Origin: Chromatiales bacterium
Lineage (GTDB): Bacteria > Pseudomonadota > Gammaproteobacteria > UBA6429 > Thiohalophilaceae
NCBI GenBank assembly: GCA_027032075.1
Contig: JALVOC010000159.1
Span: forward strand, 1-64,000
DNA length: 64,000 nucleotides
Direction: 5' to 3'
The notes below the pieces were generated by a model. That model did not search any database, was not told where the DNA came from, and saw only the letters and a program-made list of their open reading frames with translations. The position numbers and the translations under genes were made by a program. Below, piece by piece: positions 8,716 to 16,860 of this stretch (its first letter is position 1; each line of letters begins with the position of its first letter).

Positions 8716-8744
8716 AATATACGGAAAAACATATATACAGTCAA
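8716..8744 (-). promoter_or_regulatory. arsR promoter
   Basis: On the minus strand TTGACT (8744-8739) and TATATT (8721-8716) are separated by 17 bp, a near-consensus sigma70 promoter. An imperfect dyad, CATATA (8730-8735) with TATATG (8748-8753), straddles the -35 and spacer and is the likely ArsR operator. The expected start of transcription coincides with the arsR ATG at 8707. Confidence 0.7.
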
Positions 8745-8849
8745 GCGTATATGTTCACGGTTTCGGCCGCATTCCTTGGCTGTTCGCCATCGGCATGACC
8801 GCTTCGTTCAGGCACGGCTGGTATACCGGCCAGGGGATGAAAAAAGTGC

Positions 8850-8880
8850 TTGACCTGGAGTCAGCTCCAGACAGTAGGCT
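8850..8880 (+). promoter_or_regulatory. MerR-type promoter and operator
   Basis: TTGACC (8850-8855) and TAGGCT (8875-8880) are separated by 19 bp, the long spacer typical of promoters activated by MerR-family regulators. The spacer holds the dyad CTGGAG-N4-CTCCAG (8855-8870). It lies ahead of the five-gene metal/thiol operon. No merR-family gene is in the window, so the regulator must be encoded elsewhere. Confidence 0.75.
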
Positions 8881-8917
8881 GTGTCCAACCTGAAAAAATG
8901 TATCAGGATGGTGGAAC

Positions 8918-8933
8918 CTGGAGTGTGCTCCAG
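8918..8933 (+). promoter_or_regulatory. Second copy of the MerR-type dyad
   Basis: CTGGAG-TGTG-CTCCAG repeats the dyad at 8855-8870. The surrounding bases (ACCTGGAGT, GCTCCAGA) also match, but -35 and -10 hexamers at the corresponding positions are poor (GGAACC, TCCTAG). It may be an auxiliary binding site or a decayed promoter copy between the main promoter and the first gene. Confidence 0.55.
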
Positions 8934-8969
8934 ATTGTCCTAGCAGTTAACCAATCAACAAGAGAGACA

Positions 8970-9797
8970 ATGATGAAAGGAATGATGCTGAAGGGTTTGG
9001 GGATCACCTTGCTCACCGGCCTGATGAGCAATGCCGCCCTGGCCCATGATCCCATTTTCGGGGTCGGCCCGCATGTTTTGTTCAAAAACGGTTTCGAGGC
9101 AGCGGCAGAAATTGAAACGAAAAAAAATGATGACGAAAAAGAACAGGCGCTGGCGCTGGAAGTCACCTACGGCCTGACGGGTGACTGGGCAGTGGGTGTC
9201 GATTTGCCGTATGAATTCCGGAAGGAGGGCAGTGACAGCAGCAGTGGCAATGGCGATGTCTCGCTGTTTACCAAATACCGTTTCTGGCGCAGGGATTCCC
9301 TCGGTCTGCAGGAGTCGGCTGCCGTATTGCTCAAGGTGGTCACGGACACGGCGGCTCGCAATAAAACCCCCGCGCTGGACAAAGGCACAACCGATACCAT
9401 TCTGGGCCTTGCCTACGGTTATGAAGGACGCAAATGGTATCGCTGGGCCAGTGTGCGTTATCGCTTCAATGGGAAGAACACCGCCGGTGTGGATCGTGGT
9501 GACAGAATTCTGCTTGATTTCGTCGGCGGTCTTCGCCCCACACCAACCGGCTACCTGGAGCCGGATACCGTCTGGCTGCTTGAGCTCAACGGTGAATATG
9601 GCCAACGTGCAAATTTAAATGGTGTAGCGTTGTCCAATACAGGCGGTACCGAGTGGTTCGTTTCGCCGGGCATATTCTGGACCAAGCGTAACTTTGCCAT
9701 CAAGGCCGGGGTACAGATTCCGGTTTATCACAAGTTGAACGGTATCCAGAAAGAGTCGGATTACCGTGCCAAGATGGTGTTCGAATGGCATTTGTAA
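8970..9797 (+). CDS. Outer-membrane beta-barrel protein of metal operon
   Basis: A 275-residue exported protein. ATG 8970 (AGAGAG just upstream) gives a signal peptide ending near SNAALAHD. The mature part has alternating beta-strand character, aromatic girdles and a C-terminal strand ending in FEWHL. It resembles the transporter-like barrel family annotated as MetA-pathway of phenol degradation. First gene after the MerR-type promoter and followed by MerP-like and MerT-like genes, so a role in metal or metalloid handling is likely; no substrate can be named. Confidence 0.65.
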   Translation: MMKGMMLKGLGITLLTGLMSNAALAHDPIFGVGPHVLFKNGFEAAAEIETKKNDDEKEQALALEVTYGLTGDWAVGVDLPYEFRKEGSDSSSGNGDVSLFTKYRFWRRDSLGLQESAAVLLKVVTDTAARNKTPALDKGTTDTILGLAYGYEGRKWYRWASVRYRFNGKNTAGVDRGDRILLDFVGGLRPTPTGYLEPDTVWLLELNGEYGQRANLNGVALSNTGGTEWFVSPGIFWTKRNFAIKAGVQIPVYHKLNGIQKESDYRAKMVFEWHL

Positions 9798-9849
9798 ACC
9801 ATTTCTTAATTGACTTTAATTTATTTTGATTGATTCAGGAGACAGGAAA

Positions 9850-10143
9850 ATGAAAAAACAGATATTACTGGCCCTCTTCGGCTTGTTCTTCTTGCAAATC
9901 GCGTTTGCAGCCGGTACCCATTATGAAATGCGGGTTGACGGACTGGCGTGTCCCTTCTGCGCCTACGGCATCGAGAAAAAGCTGAAAGCGATTGAAGGTA
10001 CGGGCAAGATCAAGGTTGATCTCGACAAGGGACTGGTGAGTGTGGATATGGCAGAAGGCAAAGAGCTTACCGAAGAGCAGATGAAAAAACTGTTCAATGA
10101 TTCGGGTTTCACATATCGCAGTATGAAAAAGACGCCCCTGTAA
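9850..10143 (+). CDS. MerP-like periplasmic heavy-metal-binding protein
   Basis: A 97-residue protein with a signal peptide (cleavage near IAFAAGT) and one ferredoxin-like heavy-metal-associated domain. The metal site is DGLACPFCAYGIEKKL, a CxxC motif as in MerP and CopZ. It would bind a thiophilic metal ion in the periplasm and pass it to the MerT-like protein encoded 58 bp downstream. ATG 9850 follows GGAGACAGG. Mercury, copper and other soft metals are all possible. Confidence 0.82.
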   Translation: MKKQILLALFGLFFLQIAFAAGTHYEMRVDGLACPFCAYGIEKKLKAIEGTGKIKVDLDKGLVSVDMAEGKELTEEQMKKLFNDSGFTYRSMKKTPL

Positions 10144-10201
10144 AGCGCGGTGCGTAACCTGGACAATGGTCTTGATTTCGGAAGCACAATGGAGATAGAG
10201 A

Positions 10202-10612
10202 ATGAATGATGTAACAGCGCCTGGCCGTTCAGATTTAAAGCAAAAAGGTGTGACGATATTTACGCTTTTCACCACCACAGGGACATTGGTGTGCTGTGCC
10301 TTGCCAATCATCCTTGTCACGCTAGGCCTGGGTGCCACGGTGGTGGCGATGACCAGCGCGTTTCCCTTTTTGATCACACTTACTCAGCACAAGATCTGGA
10401 TATTTGCCTTTTCCGGCCTGATGCTCGTCATTTCCGGCTGGTTCATGTTCCGGCCGGGGCGCGCCTGTCCGGCGGATGAAACGCTTGGCCGCGCCTGCAG
10501 CACCACCCACAAATGGAACAGGCGGATTTACTGGAGCTCGGTGGTGATCTGGGGTATCGGTTTTACCGCTGCCTATCTGTTATTGCCAATCCGTATCTGG
10601 CTGGATATCTGA
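10202..10612 (+). CDS. MerT-like metal transport membrane protein
   Basis: A 136-residue inner-membrane protein with three hydrophobic segments (about residues 18-45, 58-78 and 103-130). A vicinal cysteine pair is in TLVCCALPI in the first segment, and two more cysteines (ACPADE, RACST) are in the second loop, as in mercuric transporter MerT. It probably takes metal from the MerP-like protein. No merA reductase is encoded in the window, so if mercury is imported its fate is not shown here. Confidence 0.72.
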   Translation: MNDVTAPGRSDLKQKGVTIFTLFTTTGTLVCCALPIILVTLGLGATVVAMTSAFPFLITLTQHKIWIFAFSGLMLVISGWFMFRPGRACPADETLGRACSTTHKWNRRIYWSSVVIWGIGFTAAYLLLPIRIWLDI

Positions 10613-10631
10613 ATTGTTTGAGAGGAGATGA

Positions 10632-10919
10632 ATGATGAGTATCAAAGTGGAAGTGTTTTCCTCACCCGGCTGCAGCAAGTGCGGGCATGCCAAAGAGGTG
10701 CTGCGCAAACTGGCGGAGGATTTGGGCGGTGACAAAATCCAGTGGCGGGAGGTGAATATTCTCGAAGAGATGGATCATGCTGTTGCCTTGGGCGTGATGT
10801 CCACGCCATCGATAGCCATCGATGATGAACTGGTGTTTGCAAGCTTGCCATCGGTGAAAAAACTTCGTGAAGAATTGGAAAGCCGGTTAGGCATGAACGG
10901 CCGGGAGGCGCATGCATGA
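10632..10919 (+). CDS. Thioredoxin-fold small redox protein
   Basis: A 95-residue cytoplasmic protein with a thioredoxin/glutaredoxin-like fold. The redox motif is SSPGCSKCGHAKEV (CxxC), and the cis-proline loop is MSTPSIAID. Two start codons overlap (10632, 10635); GAGGAG at 10622-10627 fits the second slightly better. It overlaps the next gene, a CcdA-like membrane protein, by four bases. The pair probably passes reducing equivalents across the membrane or through metal thiolates. Confidence 0.78.
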   Translation: MMSIKVEVFSSPGCSKCGHAKEVLRKLAEDLGGDKIQWREVNILEEMDHAVALGVMSTPSIAIDDELVFASLPSVKKLREELESRLGMNGREAHA

Positions 10920-12223
10920 TCACCATGTTGCTTCTTGGCGCTGCGCTGTTGGGATTGTTGGCCTTTTTCGAGCCATGTACCATCGCCACGCATACCTTGT
11001 TTTCGGTTCGGATGCATCAATCGGTTGGTGGCAAAACATGTTGTCAAAGCCTGTTGACAGTCTGGCTGAGCCGTACGGTATTGTTGGTGGGCCTGTTCTC
11101 ACTCGCAGTGTTGCTGACGGAGGCACCGCAGTGGGGGCCGTACCTGCCCAGTATCATCCTGACAGTCATGGCGGTGGTATACGTGGTTTCACGTTTTACC
11201 TATATACCGGTGCCACATCTGGAATTCTTCAAACTGATCCCCGGTGGCAGGCGATTACCGTTTGCCATGCAGTTGGGGCTGACCTTGCCCGCATGCACTT
11301 TACCTTTGGTTATCGTGACTGCCGGGATGGCGATCACGGTGGATTCGGTGGGGATTGCGGTCATAGCCGGTTTGCTTTTCGCGACACTGTTCACCCTGCC
11401 CATGGTGGTGGCTTCATACAAAGGTATCCATGAAGATGCAAAACAACTGCTCAACCGCGTGGCAAAGGGCAGCCCCTATCTGACAGCGGTTCTTTTGCTG
11501 GGTACGGCGTTATACCTGCTGGTGCCTTCCCTGGATATCAATACGGCAACCCTCAAACAGACTTTGCAGACCGCCAGCCTGGCGGGGATTGGGATCGCCT
11601 TTATGGCGGGCTTTGTCTTCAGTTTCAACCCGGTATCCTTTGCCTCCATCCCGGTGATGCTGGCCTATGTCACCAAGGCGCAGGAAGAACGCCGCGCCAT
11701 CCTGATGGGCAGTGCCTTTGTCGGCGGTATGCTGGTCACCCATGTTGCACTCGGCGTGGCCGCGGCACTGGGCGGTGAATGGGTGCAGGGTGTTATGGGG
11801 CGTGAATGGGGGCTGTTTCTTGGCCCGCTTTTAATCCTGCTTGGCTTGATGTGGCCGGGCTGGCTGAAGATCCGCTTGCCCTGGTTCGGTGTAAAAGGGC
11901 GCAAGGTTACCGGCATGTGGGGTGCATTTTTCCTGGGGATACCGTTTTCCGTCGCCGTCTGTCCTTTCTGTACACCGGCATTGCTGGTCACCCTCGCGGC
12001 CAGTGCGGCAATCGGTTCGGTCAGTTTTGGTTTTGCCCTGCTACTGGCTTTTGCCCTTGGTCGCAGTATACCCATCATGTTGGGCGCCTGGAGTATGGGC
12101 TGGCTCGAATCCCTGAAGATGCTTTCACGTCATCAAAAGGGACTGGAGATCATTGCCGGCATCGTGCTGATCCTGACCGGACTGTATTTGCTCAATGAAT
12201 ACTTTTTTATCATTAAATATTGA
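10916..12223 (+). CDS. Duplicated CcdA/DsbD-like thiol-disulfide membrane protein
   Basis: A 435-residue inner-membrane protein made of two CcdA-like halves (about residues 1-205 and 215-435). CcdA uses two membrane cysteines to carry electrons from cytoplasmic thioredoxin outward. The first half has FFEPCTIATH and LPACTLPLV, matching the two cysteine sites. The second half has FNPVSFASIP, where the first cysteine is lost, and CPFCTPALL, where the second has become CxxC. The ATG overlaps the thioredoxin-like gene stop (ATGA). The context suggests thiol reduction serving a metal-handling system. A transporter derived from the fold is an alternative. Confidence 0.7.
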   Translation: MITMLLLGAALLGLLAFFEPCTIATHTLFSVRMHQSVGGKTCCQSLLTVWLSRTVLLVGLFSLAVLLTEAPQWGPYLPSIILTVMAVVYVVSRFTYIPVPHLEFFKLIPGGRRLPFAMQLGLTLPACTLPLVIVTAGMAITVDSVGIAVIAGLLFATLFTLPMVVASYKGIHEDAKQLLNRVAKGSPYLTAVLLLGTALYLLVPSLDINTATLKQTLQTASLAGIGIAFMAGFVFSFNPVSFASIPVMLAYVTKAQEERRAILMGSAFVGGMLVTHVALGVAAALGGEWVQGVMGREWGLFLGPLLILLGLMWPGWLKIRLPWFGVKGRKVTGMWGAFFLGIPFSVAVCPFCTPALLVTLAASAAIGSVSFGFALLLAFALGRSIPIMLGAWSMGWLESLKMLSRHQKGLEIIAGIVLILTGLYLLNEYFFIIKY

Positions 12224-12307
12224 GAAAGGTCTCCATGCGGCACGCTTCCGCTGGCGGCAGTTCCCGGAGTTGGCTATCGTCCCGGCGGGGGGTGGCAGGC
12301 AAACGTT

Positions 12308-13246
12308 TCATAGTGTTCGCGAACCCGGCGGGCAACCGATGCTCCCGCCAAGTATGGTCTGGATTGCCACGGAAGCCGCCGCGGTACGATTGTCGGCACC
12401 GATTTTGGGATACATTTGTTCCAGGTGTTTGTTCACCGTACGGGGACTCATCTGGAGAATTTCGGCGATTTCCCGGTTTGTCTTTCCGTGTGCAAGCCAG
12501 AGCAGCACTTCCGCTTCACGATATGTTATTCCCAGGCTTTCCTCCAGAATTGCCGGATCGATTTCAACGTTCGGAGACTGGATTTTCAGCAGATACTCAT
12601 CCTCTTCGGTCTGTTTGAAATAGTGTACCGTCAGCACCACATTCTGTTCGTGCAAAGGCAGGGCCAGATCATGACCGACCTGGCCATTGGGCAACCAGCG
12701 GCACAGGCGATCATTGAGTTCGTCCGCTTCACCGCCTTGCTGCTGATATTGATTCAGCAAGGTTTGTGCTTCCGGCGTTGCCCATAAAATTCTGCCACGC
12801 TTGTCGATGCAGAAGACATGTTGACGCATCGAATCGAGCACCTTCTGCGCATCCATCAGCATACGGACGCTGTTGGTATGCTGGCGAATGCGCACCAGCA
12901 GTTCTTCAGGATGAATCGGTTTGATAATGTAATCATTGCCGCCCGCATCGAAGGCTTTGACGATATCCTTGATTTCGCTGAGTCCGGTCATGAAGATAAT
13001 TGGTGTCAATGGAAGTTTCTTGCGAATTTCGCGGGCGCAGTCGAAACCATCCATTACCGGCATGATGGCATCCAGCAAAATGACATCCGGCGTAACCTGT
13101 TCCAGCACATTCATCGCCTGTTGGCCGTTGAGTGCGATGAGTACGGCGATACCCGCCTCATCCAGCGCCATGTTGATCATCCCCAGCGACTCGGGGGAGT
13201 CATCGACGACCAGTACAGTGGTTTTGCCTTTGAATTTATGCATCAT
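12308..13246 (-). CDS. Response regulator, REC-PAS-like-LuxR HTH
   Basis: A 312-residue DNA-binding response regulator. Residues about 8-125 form a receiver domain (VVDDS; phosphoacceptor in ILLDAIMPVMDG). A middle segment (about 135-225) looks PAS-like. The C terminus (about 235-300) is a LuxR-type helix-turn-helix (GITYREAEVLLWLAHGKTN). Its ATGATG start overlaps the stop of the upstream hybrid kinase, so the two form a translationally coupled pair. Position opposite the urea uptake and urease genes suggests it activates them; this is inference. Confidence 0.88.
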   Translation of the reverse strand: MMHKFKGKTTVLVVDDSPESLGMINMALDEAGIAVLIALNGQQAMNVLEQVTPDVILLDAIMPVMDGFDCAREIRKKLPLTPIIFMTGLSEIKDIVKAFDAGGNDYIIKPIHPEELLVRIRQHTNSVRMLMDAQKVLDSMRQHVFCIDKRGRILWATPEAQTLLNQYQQQGGEADELNDRLCRWLPNGQVGHDLALPLHEQNVVLTVHYFKQTEEDEYLLKIQSPNVEIDPAILEESLGITYREAEVLLWLAHGKTNREIAEILQMSPRTVNKHLEQMYPKIGADNRTAAASVAIQTILGGSIGCPPGSRTL

Positions 13247-16200
13247 TCCGCCCTGAGTTTCAGTTCGGTCAGTTCATCAACGGCATGAACGATGCCGTCC
13301 AAATCACAGTTGTCCGCCAGACTTCGTAGCCGCGTCACCCAGGGGGCGTGCGGATTCTGTGATGCAAGTTGTTCCGTGCATTCAAGCACGCCTTTCAGGT
13401 AGCCGATTTTTGCATATCCTCTCAGACTGGTGATTGATTTCTCATCGGGCGGGAATTCCATCCCGGCAACAGCGTCGTCTGCTTCCGAAGCGGTTGTTGC
13501 CGTGCGCCATTGCAGCTTGAGACAACGTTGTAACTGTTCCAGGAGCTTTTCCAGCCGCAGCGGTTTGTTGATATAGGCCTGAAAATCCGCTTTTTTCTGG
13601 TACAGCTGGGGATCTTCATTCGGATCGGCCGAGAGGATGATAACCGGTGCCTTGACGCCGCGGTTGCGCAGTTCGGCCAGCAGTTGCCAGCCATCCATGC
13701 CGGGCATGGAAATATCGAGCAGAAACAGATCAACGGATTGCTTCCGCAGCAAGTCCAGAGCCTGCTCGGCCGACTCTGCCCGATGCACGATGAAACCCAA
13801 AGGTTGCAGGAAGTCATAAATCAGATTTCGATGGCGACTTTCATCATCGACCACCATGATATGCCGCGGAGGTCCGCTGTATCCCTGTATATCGGTTTGC
13901 TTATGGCCGGCTGCAAGTTTTCCGCTGACGCTGGGCAGGAAGAGTCTCAGACAGAATTCACTGCCGACGCCGGGTGCACTTTTCAGTTCGAGACTGCCGC
14001 CCATCATTTCGACCAGCAGGCGGCTGATGGACAAACCCAGGCCGGTGCCGCTGATCATTTGTGTCTGACTGTCATGCACCCGCTCGAATGGCTGAAAAAT
14101 TCTTTGCTGGTCGGCTTTTGCAATGCCGATGCCGGTGTCTTTGACAAGCATGCGGGCCACCTGGTTGCGGTAGCTGATGCGCAATTCAACCTTGCCGGCA
14201 GGAGTAAACTTGATCGCATTGGACAACAGGTTCAACAGTATCTGGCGCAGCCACTTTTCATCGATGGAAACAAAGCGGGGCAGTTCCGCCTGGCAGTGCA
14301 CAATAAAATCTATACCCTTGTTTATCGCCAGTGGCCGGAACATGTCTTCGAGCTGCTGAATGAGGGAGCGCAGGTCAACCGTGTCACGATGCAGATCGAG
14401 CTTGCGCGCCTCGATTTTTGAAATTTCCAGCAGACCCTCGATGACATCGGACAAGTGCTCGCTGCTGCGTCTTATCACTGTGGCGATTTTCCGGTTCTTG
14501 CCATCCAGACGGGAATCGGCCTCCATCAGCTGGGCATAGCCAAAGATGGTGTTCAGCGGTGTTCTGAGTTCATGGCTGACGCCAGACAGATAACTGGACT
14601 TTGCCCGGTTGGCGGCATCCGCCGCATCGCGGGCGCGCGCCAGTTCCACCGCGGTGGCTTCATGTGCCTTGACTTCCCGTGTGAGCAGTTCCGCCTGATA
14701 CTGCATTTCCCGCAGGGCGAAACGGGCGCTTTTCTGTGCCAGTACATATAACCAGATCAAAACGCCGGTAAGCAGTAACAGCAGGAAAAAGACCTGCCAC
14801 AAGGGACCACTGATCAGTGTCAGGTCGGCTTGGGTTTTGTTTTGCTGGGCATAAAACACCACCGCCAGCAGGCTTGCGATAATGCCGGCGGTGATCAGGA
14901 ACATTCCCAGAAAATGACCTGTCACCGAATGCAGGCGTTGATTGACGGATGCCGGCAAGATTCTGCTGAACACGGATGAGGTCTGTGCTGCCAGGTGGGC
15001 CATGGGGCGGCATTGATCGCCGCAACGCGCATCCAGCGCGCAGCACAACGAGCAGATGGGCCCGTCGTAACTCGGGCAGTGACTCATGTCCTCATGATCA
15101 AAACAGTTTTCGCAGATGCGGCAATGCTGCTGCGGCGTTTCCTCTGCCGGCTCCTCTTCGCCACGGCACAGATAATAGCGGCCTTTCGTCAGCCAGGCGA
15201 TGAAAGGGACGGTCAAAAACGGGATCAACAATGACAAAAAGGCGGCCAGCGCCTCAGCCGTCGCACCGAAAACTCCGAGGTTGGCGGCTATGCCGACAAA
15301 GGAGGCGATGAACATCGAAACCACCCCCACCGGGTTGATGTCATACAAATGGCCCCGCCTGAACTCGATATGTGACGGACTCAGTCCCAGGGGTTTATTG
15401 ATCACCAGATCGGCCACCACACTGCCGATCCACGCCACCACCAGGCTGGCATAGGTGATGAGAATGTTTTCAAAAGCCTGGTAGAGGCCCAGCTCCATCA
15501 GCATGAGCGCGATCGCGACATTGAAAACCAGCCACACTACCCGACCGGGATGGTTGTGGGTGAGGCGTGAAAAGAAATTGCCCCAGGCGATGGAGCCGGC
15601 ATAGGCATTGGTAACGTTGATCTTGAGCTGGGAAATCACCACAAAAATGCCGGCCAGCCACAGCGCCATCTCGGGATTGACCGTAATGTAATTGAAGGCC
15701 ACGGCATACATGTGCGCCGGGTCGCTGGCGAGTGATGGTTGCAGGCCCTGGTTCAGGGCGAGTACCGCAAGAAACGAGCCGATGAACAATTTGACAATGC
15801 CAAACACGACCCAGCCCGGTCCGGCACCCACGACCGCCATCCACCACTGTTTTTTGTTGTGCTGCCCGGCGGCTGGCAGAAAACGTAAAAAGTCGGCCTG
15901 CTCACCATTTTGGGCTATCAGGGGGAAGATCACAGCGGCCGCTGCACCAAAAAGGAGCAGATTGAAACCCTGTTTTCCTCCGGCTTCGAGGCCGGGGAAG
16001 GCCAGCCACTGTTCAAAGGCGGCTGATTCATGCGTCGCGATAAAAATCAACGGCAGCACCTGCAAAATCAGCCATACCGGCTGTGTCCAGGCCTGAAAAC
16101 GGGAAATGCGGGTGATGCCGTGGGTCACCAGCGGAATGACCACGATGGCGCTGATCACATAGGCGAGGGACAGCGGAATATCGATCACCATGTGAATGGC

Positions 16201-16617
16201 CATGGACATGATCGCCGCTTCCAGGGCAAAGAAAATAAAGGTGAAGGAAGCGTAGATCAGCGAGGAAACAGTGGAGCCGATATATCCAAAACCGGCACCC
16301 CGCGTCAGCAGGTCGATATCGACACCATCGCGTGCGGCATAATAGGAAAGCGGCAGGCCCGAAAGAAAAATGATTGCGCCGACCACGAGGATGGCCAGCA
16401 TCGCGTTGGTAAAGCCGTAATTCAGGGTAATCGCGCCGCCAATGGCCTCCAGCGCCAGAAAAGCAACGATTCCCAGCGCCGTGTTGGCAACCCAGCCGGC
16501 CGACCAGCGCCGGGCCTGTTTGGCGGTATAGCGCAGGGCGTAGTCTTCCAGTGTTTCGTTGGCAACCCACTGGTTATATTTGCGCCTGATCAGCAGTACA
16601 TCTCTCTTCATGCTCAT
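13243..16617 (-). CDS. NCS1 permease-histidine kinase-receiver fusion
   Basis: An approximately 1124-residue sensor. Residues about 25-480 form a complete-looking nucleobase-cation-symport-1 (purine/cytosine/hydantoin permease) domain with 11-12 hydrophobic segments. A cysteine-rich linker (about 483-537; ten Cys, including CRICENC and CSLCC) follows, then two more membrane segments. Next come a histidine kinase core (SHELRTPLN with His near 682; GTGLGLSIS ATP-lid region), a receiver domain (LFLLDISMPGMDG, Asp near 968) and a helical tail. The permease part probably senses or imports a nitrogen compound. ATG 16617 has AGG about six bases ahead; 16659 and 16611 are alternatives. It is divergent from the porin-urt-ure operon. 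Confidence 0.88.
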   Translation of the reverse strand: MSMKRDVLLIRRKYNQWVANETLEDYALRYTAKQARRWSAGWVANTALGIVAFLALEAIGGAITLNYGFTNAMLAILVVGAIIFLSGLPLSYYAARDGVDIDLLTRGAGFGYIGSTVSSLIYASFTFIFFALEAAIMSMAIHMVIDIPLSLAYVISAIVVIPLVTHGITRISRFQAWTQPVWLILQVLPLIFIATHESAAFEQWLAFPGLEAGGKQGFNLLLFGAAAAVIFPLIAQNGEQADFLRFLPAAGQHNKKQWWMAVVGAGPGWVVFGIVKLFIGSFLAVLALNQGLQPSLASDPAHMYAVAFNYITVNPEMALWLAGIFVVISQLKINVTNAYAGSIAWGNFFSRLTHNHPGRVVWLVFNVAIALMLMELGLYQAFENILITYASLVVAWIGSVVADLVINKPLGLSPSHIEFRRGHLYDINPVGVVSMFIASFVGIAANLGVFGATAEALAAFLSLLIPFLTVPFIAWLTKGRYYLCRGEEEPAEETPQQHCRICENCFDHEDMSHCPSYDGPICSLCCALDARCGDQCRPMAHLAAQTSSVFSRILPASVNQRLHSVTGHFLGMFLITAGIIASLLAVVFYAQQNKTQADLTLISGPLWQVFFLLLLLTGVLIWLYVLAQKSARFALREMQYQAELLTREVKAHEATAVELARARDAADAANRAKSSYLSGVSHELRTPLNTIFGYAQLMEADSRLDGKNRKIATVIRRSSEHLSDVIEGLLEISKIEARKLDLHRDTVDLRSLIQQLEDMFRPLAINKGIDFIVHCQAELPRFVSIDEKWLRQILLNLLSNAIKFTPAGKVELRISYRNQVARMLVKDTGIGIAKADQQRIFQPFERVHDSQTQMISGTGLGLSISRLLVEMMGGSLELKSAPGVGSEFCLRLFLPSVSGKLAAGHKQTDIQGYSGPPRHIMVVDDESRHRNLIYDFLQPLGFIVHRAESAEQALDLLRKQSVDLFLLDISMPGMDGWQLLAELRNRGVKAPVIILSADPNEDPQLYQKKADFQAYINKPLRLEKLLEQLQRCLKLQWRTATTASEADDAVAGMEFPPDEKSITSLRGYAKIGYLKGVLECTEQLASQNPHAPWVTRLRSLADNCDLDGIVHAVDELTELKLRAE

Positions 16618-16629
16618 AGGAACCTGCAA

Positions 16630-16660
16630 CACCCGCAATGCGGCCAAAACCACCCGCAAT
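16630..16660. repeat. Pair of direct repeats in the divergent control region
   Basis: CACCCGCAAT occurs at 16630-16639 and again at 16651-16660, 21 bp apart (about two helical turns). The pair lies between the sensor kinase and porin genes and touches a possible kinase -10 hexamer. It could be a binding site for the LuxR-type regulator; this is inferred from spacing only. Confidence 0.4.
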
Positions 16661-16687
16661 TTATCGTTATAAATATCCTAATTGCAA
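16659..16687 (-). promoter_or_regulatory. Possible promoter of the sensor kinase gene
   Basis: On the minus strand TTGCAA (16687-16682) and ATAAAT (16664-16659) are 17 bp apart. Transcription would begin about 35-40 nt before ATG 16617. The -10 is not close to consensus. Confidence 0.3.
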
Positions 16688-16860
16688 TATCCACGCCATG
16701 CGTCATTTGACGTATACCCCTGCGCCAATTGCCGAATTCTGCACTTGAGCGGTCCTGTTTAAACTCGGCAGTCATGAAAGTCGCCTGATTGCATTCGCTC
16801 ACTTCTGTCTGAGTGCTTTCGTTCATTTAACCGGCCACCGGCCGCAGCAACCTGAGGAAT
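16688..16860. other. Divergent control region ahead of the porin-urt-ure operon
   Basis: No gene is seen. The porin operon promoter must be here, but no convincing sigma70 or sigma54 hexamer pair was found. The only clear signal is a GAGG ribosome-binding site at 16854-16857. Confidence 0.4.

Noticed and set aside
16740-16800. Sigma54-type promoter for the porin-urt-ure operon
   Set aside because: GGC and TTGC-like elements are present but not at the required GG-N10-GC spacing.
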